The notes beneath the pieces are model-generated. The model saw only the letters and a list, made by a program, of their open reading frames with translations, made no database searches and was not told where the DNA came from. A stretch of 64,000 nt of DNA from Enoplosus armatus (Eukaryota > Chordata > Actinopteri > Centrarchiformes > Enoplosidae), in the NCBI RefSeq assembly GCF_043641665.1, contig NC_092184.1, positions 17,333,108 to 17,397,107 of the forward strand. The letters are read 5' to 3'. Both the position numbers and the translations under genes were made by a program. Below, one piece after another: positions 1-12,815 of this stretch; the stretch's first letter is position 1; every line of letters starts with the position of its first letter.

Positions 1-39
1 AAGATATTTTGTCAGTTTTCGCCGCTCAAAGGATCTGAT

Positions 40-115
40 TCATGGTTAGGTATTGGGTTTAGGATTAAGGTAAGCATTAGGATTATTAGGTTTAGTTTAG
101 GGTTAAGGTTAATGC
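40..115 (+). repeat. Degenerate TTAGGG-like tract
   Basis: Units such as GGTTAGG, GGTTTAGG, GGATTAAGG, TTAGGGTTAAGG follow one another with substitutions. It looks like a decayed interstitial telomere-like minisatellite, common in fish DNA. Confidence 0.5.
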
Positions 116-2829
116 ACAATTCAAACAGTCAGCAGATTGCGTGCTGCTGTTGTCTGTATGAGCGAAAGGTTGGAAAACTCGCTGCCAAATGAAATCCTGA
201 ATCTTATAAAAACAACCTTTAAACTCTTCAGTAATTCATGAAGATTCAGCGAATGCATGGCCTGTATATTCCCTCAAATGTTTCCCTAGTTGGAAATAGT
301 TTAGGAAATACAAAACTAGTAGATGAAAGATACAAAGGATACAGCTGCTCTACAGGTGATTAATGCAGCACTGCAATTTTAATATTTGCTGCAAGACTAA
401 TTGAATTTTCTTTAATAATCTACTATAATCTAAGGGAGGCATCAGTTGGGTTTTAGGATTCCAGTCATCCCTCACCATTCAGCTACATGTACAGTAATTA
501 CATGGTATGTGCACTAATACTCTGGGTGATTCCACGCTGCACCTACAATCGACATAAAAAAGGGTAGATGATGACAGAAAGATTAGATGAAAATACACAC
601 ATATACCTCAGTTCCATTAACACACTCAGCACAAATAGTATACATGAGAATATGATTTGGCAGTGAGCACATAAGATGAAAAATAGCTTAAATACAGAGC
701 ATTTCATTTAATTATTCTGTGAAGCAAAGATGATTTATGTAGTTGACAAGTTGTATGTGCTGTATCTGATAAAGATGAAGGCATTGTATTAGTCTAAATA
801 AGAAATGCACGAGACACAAGGAGAAATACTAGAAGTAATATTTGGCAATAGACTTTAGTGCTATGATTTTAGTGCTATGGAGGGCAAACCAATATGCAAA
901 TTATAATTCTTAATTGTGGTTGCTCTAGCAATTATCATTACGGAGTCTGTGGCGCGCTTCCTGTTTTTGCATGTCATTTCCATTACCTTTATTTCTGCAC
1001 ACATGATATGATGCCCCTGCTGTTTGCAAAGGAATCACAGCGATGTGATGACTTGAGTTTGAGCAAAACAAATAAAGTAAAAAACAATTATAACTCTAGA
1101 CCGTGCGGATTATGACTAGGTGGCCAAAATTGGTTCTAGTTACACTTGTACCACATGGCCAACTCATGTATTTCTGCCTGAGTGGCGAAACAACAAGTTG
1201 AAAAAAAACAACTGCAGACCAGCGTTGTATGATTGTGCGGCTGCAGTAAAATGGTGTTGCACATGATTTGTCCATGGACAGAGTGCATTCACTGAGCTGC
1301 AGAGCATGTCCACAAAATATCAAAGGACAACAAAGGTGACACTAAGCCAAAATGTATAGATCAGGGAAACAACAACACATTTTGACTGTAGATAAGTAGA
1401 GATGTTGTATTACATTACAAGAAGCGATAGTGGCATTTAAAAAGACCTGAAATATCAGATAACCTCGTCTATCTGACACTTCGGTAAACACCTGCCTAGT
1501 GAAAAGGTCACATACAAAATGTCTTTATTAACAAATGCTTTTTTGGACTTATCAGCAATGTGAAATACTGTATGATTACCTTTATACTATCCTCGATGAT
1601 TCCCTGTAAACCTCAACCTCAGAGCTCGCACAAACACCTGATTATTTAAGCATGCAGCAGACAGTCACAATGGATGCGTCTGTAATCAGAACAAGCCAAC
1701 AAGTGTAAACATGTGCTAATGTTTCTGATTGGGTTGTGTAGGTTTTACATATCTGCCCTGTGTCTGTTGATGTTGTGTGTGTGTGTGCGCGCGTGTTTTG
1801 ATTGCGTCAAATGTGGCGTAACTTTCTAATCACACATTGGGCTGCACAGAGCATATTTCAAAGCAGGGGAAAAATAAACAAAGTGTGTGACTGACAACAC
1901 ACATGCGCAAATACGCACACACACACACACACACGTACAAACATAGAAAAAAATCACTCCAACCAGCTGATGTTTAAAGTTTTATTTGCATTTAGGAAAA
2001 ACTGATCTGTAAAAGAGACGAGGGGGATCAGAGCAAGTCAAATAAAGTCTAGATCTAAACTTTCGCCTGTCTTCACTATACACTCATTTGATCTGATTAA
2101 TGAATGCATGACGAGGGGCCGAGACTGGTGCTAACATGATTTTAGTGATGATGTTTGTGTTTTAAGTTATGCCTTTGTCTCTTGTGCTTTCTTCCGTCTG
2201 ACACTTGATTTATGACATTCACCTTTACCAAACTCTTACCTGTTATTTTGGGTTGCTTCATTGTTTCATTCATTCATTTCCACAGTTCAAAATGCAACAG
2301 AATGAAGGGAAATGGATGTTTCAAATGCAGTTTGAATGGTAAAAATAAGTTTGGCCACTGTGGAGATATCAGTGTCTAAAGTCAAGAGAACTGCCTTGCC
2401 GTGCTGTGACGCCGTCTCATATCTGAGCAAGCATGAACCTCAAAGCTTGGACTGAAAAAGGAAAGCTTCACTCAGGGCAGCGTCAACCTCCTCTTTGCTG
2501 ACTCCAAGCTGCCAGCTACATCAAAGTAGCATCCCACTCCCTTAGAAGTACCAAAGAATCAAGTATCCACGTGAGAAAAAAAAAAGATGAAGAAAAAAAA
2601 ACAACCTTTGAACATGTTTTCCAGCCGGCCAGACAGACATAACAAAGTCTGGTCTTTGACAACACAGTAAATCACTTAAGGCTTCTGCTTAAAACGTGTG
2701 CTTCAACTTTAGTGGTTGAGCAATAAATTGTTTTTCAAACCTGAAGACCCGCCATATTTAATTACCCTCTCCTAAACAAGAGCTGATATGCATCCTAGAT
2801 TAAATAACCATCCTCCTAAAATCAGTCTT

Positions 2830-2945
2830 GACTGAAAACAAACAAGAGCCCACAGCCATGCTAGCGGCTCTGTGAGGCTGTAACTTACTTTGGCATAGTG
2901 GTGCTTTGAGCTAAATGCTAACATCATTATGCTAACATGCTCAGT
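2830..2945 (-). repeat. Dispersed family D fragment (reverse)
   Basis: Contains CCATGCTAGCGGCTCTGTGAG and GCTTTGAGCTAAATGCTAAC, which read in reverse as the 3' end of the family seen forward at 25725, 36730 and 63880. It directly abuts a family A fragment. Confidence 0.55.
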
Positions 2946-2949
2946 TAAT

Positions 2950-3095
2950 AGTTTGACATATTGAAAAATGTATTTGCTTTCTGGCGGAGATTTAGATGAG
3001 AAGATCGATACCACTCTCATATCTGACCATTGAATATAAAGATACAGCCAGCAAGCGGTTAGCTTAGCTTAGCATAAAAAACAAACAGGGGGAAA
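2950..3095 (-). repeat. Dispersed family A fragment (reverse)
   Basis: Its reverse complement (CCCCCTGTTT...TTATGCTAAGCTAAGCTAAC...ATATGAGAGTGGTAT) matches the copy at 10830-10985 over its whole length with scattered differences. Confidence 0.65.
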
Positions 3096-5295
3096 CAAGT
3101 AACAAAAAACCTCAAAAGCTGGAAACGCTACCTGCTCAGCTAATGAGCACATTGCTACAATCAGGTGTTTCCATTTTAGCAGTCCTGCCCACATAGTTTC
3201 CTTGTTTAATTAACATTATGTAAAATACATTAAGAGATTCATTCAAACACAGAGTGTTTGTTACGGCTGTAACTTTCACTGTACTTAAACGGTATTACCC
3301 TTTGAAACGATGGTTGTAAATCTGGGGCTTAAAAAACATTTGTGCAACTTTAAAAATTAATTCAATGTTAAAAACGTGCTGGTGAAAGTGAAAGTCCAAA
3401 TGTGGCACAAAATGTTCTCCTCCTCGAGAAGAGGAAGAACAAACTTTGCTCTTATCCTCAGCAGCAGGCTGAGCCGGGTCTCATCTCTTACCTCAGGGTA
3501 AACTCTCAGTCTGATGCCCAAAGCACTCTTGTCTCCATCCCACATTTGAAAAAAAGAAAAAGAAAAAGAAACCTATTCCTATGTTTTCCACTCTGACATG
3601 CCAGAGAACCTGAGGCAACTAAAAATGGCCTCTCCCTGAGGAAAGCCTGTGTGACACTAGTCTGACCTCGCTGCCTCGTCTCTGATGCAGAGAACACAAG
3701 ATTTAAGACGGTGAGGAGGCAAACTAATTCACTCCAGCTGGAGGCCATGACTGTGCGCACACGCACGCGCGCGTGAGTGTTTTCAAGCTCTATTTCTTTC
3801 ACCGACAGCATACACACAAGCATGCACATGCCCACCTACATCCACTTGAATGACTGCACTTTTTCCTCTGACATACTGTCTATACTTGTGAGCGTCTCAC
3901 ATACAAACAAAGGAAACTCCATTAAGCCATCTGGACAGCAGGTGTCCATTTCATCAATACCCATGATTCCCCTCTCCTCCACCAAAAGGCTAAGGTTATA
4001 AATGGTGAGAAAAGAACAACTCCTGGGAGTGGATTCAGGAAAAAAAGAGAGATAACAAATAACCCAACTCAAAAAACAAAAGATGGAAGGAATCAAGACA
4101 GAGAGAGAGAGAGAGGATATCTGACAGGAAGGTGAGCAGCAGGCGCACAGGTCGTGGGGTCAAATAGCAGGTCCATGTCACCCAGCCTAGATGAAGCCGA
4201 GTGTTAGGGTCGTGTGTGTGAGGTCAACGCAGCTCAGACAATTGCATATTTGTCGGTCAGAAATGTTATGGCCAATAATGTCCTTTTCCTGCTCTTAGGA
4301 TGTCATCTGTCTCTATATTTTATGTTGGTTTTAACTCCAATTTGACTCGACGATCTGTTCGCCTCAGGTGTGAGAAGGGGAGGGGAGGTGGTGTGTGTGT
4401 GTAATGTCACAAACATGGTGCATAAACAACTGCATGTACATATCATTCGACCTCCAACTTCTCAGCCAGTCATTTCCTTCAGTGTGTGTGCATGGCAGAA
4501 AGCTTGTGATAATAGGTTGCTATTAAAGTAATGTGATGCAGGAAGAAGGGCTCAACGTGCAGACTGACAGCGCATCTACGAGCCGTCCTCCAGAGAGGGG
4601 GAGGATGGAGCAGAGATGAACCGCAAAGAAGAGAGAGTGAGAGAGAACGCGACGGTCAACTAAATGTCCTCGACTGAAATAGATACGCGACCAGATGGAG
4701 AGACAAGATAGGGACAGAGAAAAGGAAAGAGAGAGAGCCAAAACGGCAGAGATAACATGGAGGAAGAAAAGAAGGAGAATTCATCATAATATGTGGGGTT
4801 AAAGAGATGAGAATCAGAGGAAGCGAGAAAGAAGTGAAATCAATTTATTGATATTACAAAGAAAGTCCGATATCTACCCATGTCACAATTTGGCAAATGA
4901 ATGTAAAAATGTAAAATAATGAGATTTTTGTATTTTTTTGTATTTTTTTTGTATTTTTGCCAATGAACTGTGTTCCACTGTAATGCTTCACATAAAAAAC
5001 AAAAACCAATATCTAAAACTGTTCTTTTATATTTTGTATCATTAACTGGGGCGGCAGAGTTAGGATAACACAATATAATCACGAACTGAAATACCACTGA
5101 ATACTGAGTGTGCAGCAGTTATCGGATACTTTATATGTTGCTTTGCATTGAACTTAAAATAACTGCTGTTAAAACTGGGCTGAAGACAGAAAATAAAAGA
5201 CAAAGCCCTTGAGAGGAAAAATTACTTTGTGAAAAGAGACATCAATGTTGAAATCAGATATAAAAGTATAAAAATGTTTCTTTCACCAACAACTC

Positions 5296-5412
5296 TTTAT
5301 TTGATCTTTGCATCTGGGATCCACATAGGGATTTGACTAAATTTATCTGTGAGTTACTCATCAAACCTTTCAAACTATACATTATATACACTCTATTACA
5401 TATTTCTTTAAT
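5296..5412 (-). terminator. Candidate poly(A) signals of aasdhppt
   Basis: On the minus strand ATTAAA lies at 5407-5412 and AATAAA at 5296-5301, roughly 460 and 570 nt past the stop. They are the first such hexamers I see downstream. Usage is inferred only. Confidence 0.35.
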
Positions 5413-5866
5413 TCAATGTACTGTTTGAGGGCTGTTGGGACGCACAAGGATCAACAATGAGGAGCTCAGTGCAGAATCTTGAACAATGTGTATCCTGAAA
5501 TTACATAATCTGTTTAGTTTCTAGTTGTAAAAGTCGTCACATTGTGAAAGTTAATAAAACACACAGGATATCAATCTGTTGATCAAATGTTTGGATGTAC
5601 TGCAGGTCTGCAGGTCTTTTCTGTGGAGATTTTCTTCATCTGAAGCGAGGATCAAAAGATAGAAGGTGTCAGATGCTGTATAGATTCTGAGTCCTCTACG
5701 GCAAACCTGTGATTTCTGGCTTTATAAATAAACTTGACTGGACTTGACTGTACTTGTGTTGAATGAGAAAGCAGCTTCAACGTCAGTGTATGTGTGTGTC
5801 TTTTTTGGCACCTCTGAAAGGTGTGTGTGTGTGTATGGCAGGTGAGTGTCACTGTGAGACAGGTGG

Positions 5867-6034
5867 TTATTTGGATGCGAGCGTATCTCTCCGTCTCTGT
5901 GGAGCTTCGGCCTTCATCTCGAAGCTGTCCCAGTAGGCGGGGTCCTCCTCCGTCAGAGGTGAGGCCGAATCGATGAGGTCACTGAACGACAGCAGCGTAA
6001 ATGTGGTGGGAGGAGGAAGAGATGGACGAAGAGG
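5867..6034 (-). CDS. aasdhppt: aasdhppt exon 7 and stop (residues 247-301)
   Basis: Encodes a proline-rich linker, then TFTLLSFSDLIDSASPLTEED and AYWDSFE, matching the conserved human tail (ILNFNDLMSSAVPMTPEDPSFWDCF), then a basic end (QRRRDTLASK) before TAA at 5867-5869. Acceptor ctctcag follows a CT-rich tract. The C-terminal dozen residues are divergent. Confidence 0.93.
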   Translation of the reverse strand, partial: PLRPSLPPPTTFTLLSFSDLIDSASPLTEEDPAYWDSFEMKAEAPQRRRDTLASK

Positions 6035-9000
6035 CTGAGAGGAAGAGAGGAGTGGAGTCTTTAATTACTGAGATAGAGAGTAGTGTCTAATAGTGTTGCG
6101 ACGGATGATTCATTTTATTATTATGCCATTAAAGTCATTATTTAGCCTATAAAATGACATCTCATGTCCCTTGAGACCAAATGTTTCGTCTAAACAACAG
6201 TTACACTTTGGTTTTATTGATATGACATCTGCAAAAGTTGTAGATCCTCATTATTGGAGGAGATTCAACCTACAAATGTTTTGTATTCCTATTTAATAAA
6301 TTAATTAAAATTTTATAGAAATTATAGAAATTACTGTAGATAAATTTCTAACCGTCACCTGATGGATTCATCGCCAAACTGTTTCTTATGTCTGATTGAG
6401 ATTATAGATTGTGACTCATGCTAACCAATACTTGCATATGTTACAAGGGAGGTCCAAGTTCATAATGATCCTCATCTTTAATATATGGCTACAGTACAGA
6501 GTGTGAGTGACATCTTGTTAGTCACTTAAATCTGCAGTATTTTTTTGGCCACTTGGGAGCAGTGTTAACACAAAACCCACATATCACCTTTTAAGTTATT
6601 ATGGCAAACTTTTTAGCAAACAGTTACTTATTTACACATCCAGCAGTTACGGAGCAACATGATCATTAATTTGGAGTCATGTTTGTGGCCCCTTGACGAC
6701 TGTAAGTCCAATATTCACTCTCTTTTAGCTCTGTTTTCAGTCTCTGCCACCACCTGAGGGAAATATCTGATTCTTTAGCCGCTAAATGTTCCACTATGTT
6801 CACCAGCTAGTTTCTAACTGTGTTTATCTGCTGTTTGGTTCTGAGCAGGTGGTGTATAGTGGGTTCTTAGAGCTTTTTATCTGAAAACAGCTGCCGCCAA
6901 AAACAACCCTTTTTATAGCTTATTATAGCTGCTTTAAAGAGTAACAGACATGAAACCTTTTACTTGAGAGAGCAGCAAAACACTACTTTTCAGCCTGGTG
7001 TTAAGTTACTCTCAAAGCACATCTTCTGCTGGGTTTTAGAGACACACAGAAACCTGTGCAGTGTTACAGCTGCAAATGAAACACTTTCCTTTTTATTGTA
7101 TATATATCCTGAAAAATGGTCAGTCATTCTGAACGAGAGCAACTGTCAAATGTGAAACATGTAAATGTTGTGTGTCCTTACTGCAGAGCCTTCGGCCGCT
7201 GGTCCGAGGGCTACAGCAACGTGATGGTCAGCATCCAGCAAGCTCTCCTGCAGAAACACACACGCAAATATATAGCCTGCATATCATACTAAATGAAACA
7301 AAATCACCTTCACACTCTTCAGAGCAAATACTTACAAATACTACATGAAATAGAGAAAATACTACACGACAAATAATGCACATGTGCATCCTTATCAGTC
7401 GTTCAGTCAGGCATTCACCCTGCATGCGTCCACTTGTGCGTAATCGACTGAATATATGCATGTGAATATCTAGTGTATGTTTGCATGATTTCTGAGGAGA
7501 GCGAGTGAAGGTTCAGCCAGATAACCACTGCGTTTAGAAGTCACACATCGCTTCCCCCGATACCAGGACACATCAAGCATAAATGTATTCACTGAAAAAT
7601 GTCTAGCTTGAAGATATAAATCCAGTCTGCAGTCTATATGATTAATACCTGTGGTAAAATCAGATTCACATCCAGTTTTCCAGCCTTGCTTTTGTGAATC
7701 TATGCAGGGTTTTTTCCCCACTGATGGCCTCCTTCCTTTGACATGACACATGCTATAGATGTCATTCACATTTCAAAAGGACACACACTGTAAATCCATC
7801 CTGTTGAGGCTTAATTACATCCATTCAAGGGTTTTTATCCACTCTATAACTTCTAAACCAAATACAGTTTGTGTTGCAATTGCCTTTGTAACTGGCAGAA
7901 ATACGCTTGGACATTAAAGGCCAAAAGCTGAGTGTGTGTACGTGGGAGTAACAGGTGGTGGTGTGTGTGTGCGGTGGGGGGTTAGTTACAAAATGGCAGA
8001 GAGTAAGGGAGCATAGAGAGAAGCACAAAGGAAAAGGAACAAAAATAGAGGGAGAGAAATATCACCAGGAACTTTACTTAAATTTGCATATTTTGCTGTT
8101 AAAAGACGAGGAGAGTATGGGCTTTGTTACAGTTTTAAATGTGTGTTATTATGTCCCTCGGTTTCTGTGTCTAGAGGCCGCGGGGGTGACATCGCCAGAG
8201 GTCAGCAGGAAGTAATAAGTCTCATTGCTGCTCTCTGATCTAGCCAATCAGCATGCAGTGAGCCAGAGTACACGCAGTCAACAGCACTGCTCCTCATCTC
8301 ATCTCTCTGTTAACACTTCGAGCTCCGAGTGTGTCTATTCGTATGTACGACAAATCAGAAATCGATTCGGCTGGAGTTAATTTGGCCTCTCGAGGTCACT
8401 GCAATCTTTCACTGATCACAAATAACGATGTGTGTCGCAGTTCATAAGGACGAACAGAGAGACGACCAGTTGCACTGAGGTGTGTTAGTACAATCTGGAG
8501 CAACATGTCTTTGTGTGATTACAGCATCTAAAATGTATAATCTTGTCTTATTGTATCTATGCTTGCTTTGTTGTCAATATTATGATTTGCTTTTATGTCG
8601 AGCATTTTGTTTTGCATTTTATTCATGAATTGTGATAAAACAAAGTTTATTGTTGTTGTTGTTATCATTACTCAGATTTGTGGATAAATTCAAGGACTTT
8701 GTGTATTTGTCTTTACCAATCATATTTAACGACCGTAATTTCAATATTTACTAAACAGACTTACATACTTGGTATACCTATAATATTATACCCATATCTA
8801 CTTTATATTCCCACGTTTTCTGGACAGTATTCAGTTATTCCATAGATGATGAGAAATTATACATTCATTACTTTTGCTCTGTGTAGGGACGTTGTTGAAC
8901 TGAACCTTTTATGCATGATGAAATTAGAATCCCATTGGTGATAAATATTGGCATTATGGCTGCAACTAACGGTTATTTTCATCATCGATTAACGTGCTGA

Positions 9001-11841
9001 TTATTTTCTTGATCAATCATTTTCTCTGTAAAATGTCAGAAAATAGTTCAAAATGCGCATCACAAACACCTAGAGCCCAAAGTAACGTCTTGAGTTGTCT
9101 TCAGTGTCAGAATAGTTGAAGATTAATTATTAGATGACGTCAGCATCTAATCAATTGATCGACTAACTGTTTTAGCCCTAACTGGCAATTTTGCCCTTAT
9201 TGTCCTTGACTGACCTTTTAGTCTCTTTCTAAGATGGCCATTTACGCATTTTGTGTCAGTCAACAACTGACCTGACTTTTAGTCTGATTGGACAATGTAT
9301 TAACATGGAACTGTTCATATACCTGATCAAGGTCATTTAAACTGAAACGTCATATTAAATAAATATGAAATATACCAGCGGTAAATGAGACAGTGTGGGG
9401 GAGTTTTTCCACAAATAATAATAACATTCACTGTTTTTTTTCCTCTCTATTCTAATTCTCGCTAGAACTCACATCTCTTCATCCTTGGTAGCCAAATACA
9501 TAGAAATATTCTACATCCAGCATGTTGCCTTCTCTTCACACTTCACAATGTATAGTTAAAAAGAGGACACATGCATTACCGTCAACCTGCGGTCGATATA
9601 AGTGAGCTGTTATTCTCTGGTGTGAAAACACAGACACTAAAACAGCATTAAGCCTCCACGACCCCGAGAGGGATGGAGAGAGGAGACGTAACATCAGGCT
9701 TTTCAAACCAGTGGTAACCTTTTAGCAGTCACTTGTTAATCCCTCTGCCACTGGGCATGGAGGAAAGAGGGAGAGGAGGAGGGGAGGGTGGAACAGAGAA
9801 GAGAAATACAGGGGGAAGGGTGGAGAGGAGGCGAGAGAGGAGAGCAGGTACGGTGACACGAAGGAAGAGGGTGAAGAGGGAGAAGAGAGAGAAGGAGAAA
9901 ACATCAAAGAGAGATGTGGAGAGGAGGGAGAATGAAGGTGAGGAGAGAGGAGCAGAAAAGAGAAGAGGAAATAGGGAATGAGAGGAGTGATGGCAACAGA
10001 TGATTCTCTCATGGTGTCATGGTGTAAGCAGGGCCACTTGAGAGCCCCTCTATTGCAATCTCTTGTGTGTATTTCTCTGTAAGACCACCTGTGATTCACT
10101 TTGCAGATGCTTTCAAGGGTGCAGCCACTGGAGAACGGAGCACAGAGGACCCCACAGCAGAGCGGCAGAGTCCTCTGAACCACGTTCAGCTCTTCTTCCT
10201 CTTTAAACTCATTGATTTCAGAAAAGGCGACATCAAACTGGTTCTGTACGTGTTCCTATTCTAAACAACTACGTAATAAGAAGTAACCAGTAACCATTTA
10301 TCAAACTATTCCAAGCATAACTATAAAATACATTTTTACAGCTTTTCTCCACATTATACAAAAACAAGCAGCAGTATTCAACCTGACAATAGATCTTTAC
10401 AACCGGCCTGCAGGAAGCGCTGTTTAAAAACCCACAAACATGAAACTTTTTTTTTCAAATTTCTGTCTACACATCTACATAACCCTAACCCATCCTACAC
10501 TACAAAAGAAAATGAAGCACCAACTATTTTGATAATTAATTGTTTCAGTGATTTTTCAAGCAAACTCTTTCTTTTTAAAAGAAATGAAAATACCATATTT
10601 TGCTTTCTTGCCAAGAGGACTGTAAACTGCAAGTTGTGGTTTTACGGGGGGTTAGGTGCAGGATTATTTCTTGGCTGGGCGCAGTGACTTCCTGTAGGCT
10701 TGTTGTCACCGTGAGGTTGCCAAGCAACCAGCGGAGACCGGCCAAGATCACACAAATGAGATTTAATGTGTTAATTAGTGAGCTTTGAGGGGGCAGATTT
10801 TGTTACCTTCAGACAGAGCCAGGCTAGCTCTTTCCCCCTGTTTCCAGTCTTTATGCTAAGCTAAGCTAACTGTCTCCTTGCTGTAGCTTCATATTTAACG
10901 GACAGATATGAGATTGGTATATTTCTTCTCGTCTGTCTCTCGGCAAGAAAGTGAATGAGCACGTTTCCCAAAATGTTGAGCTATTCCTTTCATTTGTGCT
11001 CAAAGCAGCATTTGGCATAGTGCAGAGTTCCTCTTGGGCAACATAAAACAGTGAGAAGAATCCAAATGTAAGTCTGAAAAACATGAATAAAACCCACAGA
11101 ATCTTAAACAAGCTTTGACATTAGTAGAAGTCACAGAAAACAAGATGGTATGGCAGAATGCCAATCTGGCAATGGATCACTGGTGGAAAACACTGCAGAC
11201 TGCTTCCAACGCATCGCAACCTTTTGGGAGCATGGGAGTTGAAGGTGAACTGCACACTGCTGTTTATATAAAAAAACTGTCTGTGATCTCTTCTCTGGCG
11301 TGTTTTCACGTCTAATCCTTTTTTAAATCTGGAAATTAAACCAGTCTTGAATGTGTCTTTCAATTTGTCAGAAAACACACAAAACAAACAGCTTTTAGCT
11401 TCTTACTTTTCACACCTGCCTTCAAAACACACTCACTTCAAATATCCAGTCCTCTTCTTCTTCCTCATCTAGATGCATCTTGGTCTGGCGCAGTGCCTGG
11501 CCCTTTGCGAGCGGTTCAGAGGACAGGTGAAACTCCACCCTCTGCAGGTTGAAGCCAAGACCCGTGCCGATGGCTTTGATGAAGCTCTCCTTCAGGGCCT
11601 TGGTGGAAAGGGAGGAAACCCAGTCAGCTACATGAAAATATCACTAGTTACATGCAGAAAATGATCACAGGCACATAAGGAAGAAAAAAGGACTTATGTA
11701 TGTCTGACAAAGCTGAGAAGGACAGTCTGTGTGTGTGTGTGTGTGTGTGGTGAATTTTGGCTCAGTAGCACAATAACTTAAAACCACAACAGATGGGAAT
11801 CTATGCACACATGTATAACAGTGTGTATACAAAAGACTGAC

Positions 11842-11874
<33 letters not shown>

Positions 11875-12773
11875 CTAAAACCAACCCTGCTCGGCAGCCA
11901 ATGAGCCACAATAACAGTATTACAAGGCTAATCACTATGGCAACTGTCGAACTCTGCCATTAGTCAACAGTGTGGTGATGATATCAGAGCTTGACGTCTC
12001 TGTGCCACCCTCTCAATCTCACAACATCTTTACTTAGCACCGACGTTGCTGTTGCTGTCCATCTGTGTGTGCGTGTGTGTCTGCAAGAAAGAATATACGT
12101 GAAAGAAAAAAAGATAAAAACTGAGAAAGGACTGTTGTGTATCTGTGAGGATGAAGTTGAGAATAATGACGGCTGAGGAGAGAAATCCAGAGTTCACACA
12201 TTTATGTACAAAGTGTACAAACGTGTGTGTGTGTGTGAGTGTGTGTGTGTCTCATCTGTAATGTTATTTTCTCCCTATGTTTCCTTCTCACACACACACA
12301 AAAAAAAACACCGCCCATGGGGCCCAGCAGCGATGCAATGTGACGACAGGGTAGTATGGTTGCCATGGTTACCCAGTGGCGGTGGAACGCGGCGAGCTGC
12401 TGGTGCTCCGAGCCAGCTGATTGGACGACGCTCCACTCGTACGCTGTAAACTGACGAGTCATGATGCGGAAAAACTCCGGCACAGAGCTGCTACCTGGAG
12501 GGAAAGAAGGGGGGAATGGGGGGGGGGGGGGGGGTGGCAAGCAAGGAAAGGAAAGAAGGTAGGAAGAAGGATGGAGACACAGACAGAAGGGAAGGAAAGG
12601 AAGGAGATGAAGGGAAAGCAAAATGAGGGGAGAGGAAGATGGAGGCAGATGTAAGACAGAAACAAACGCTCCCAAGATTATCCAAACATATTCAGTCTTT
12701 GAGATTACGGTGGACTGTTTCTTCCCTCAGAAATATCTCATAACACCACAGATTTGAATGTGACTGTGACTGT

Positions 12774-12815
<42 letters not shown>

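Larger units (their letters stand above)
1..5295. other. Intergenic, no supported gene
   Basis: No coding exon is supported on either strand. The stretch holds degenerate telomere-like repeats at the left edge, a (CA)n run near 1916-1934, fragments of two dispersed families at 2830-3095, an A-rich patch near 2575-2600 and GA-rich stretches at 4090-4130 and 4550-4830. Confidence 0.6.
7248..11436 (-). other. aasdhppt intron 5
   Basis: 4189 nt. Holds a family C repeat (8955-9183), a purine-rich tract (about 9755-9990), a family C fragment (10530-10570) and the longest family A copy (10595-10995). No exon of another gene is visible. Confidence 0.7.

Noticed and set aside
9722..10183. A 153-codon frame over the purine/pyrimidine tract
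   Set aside because: Low-complexity Ser/Pro/Leu caused by the CT-rich strand; it lies in an aasdhppt intron and has no domain.
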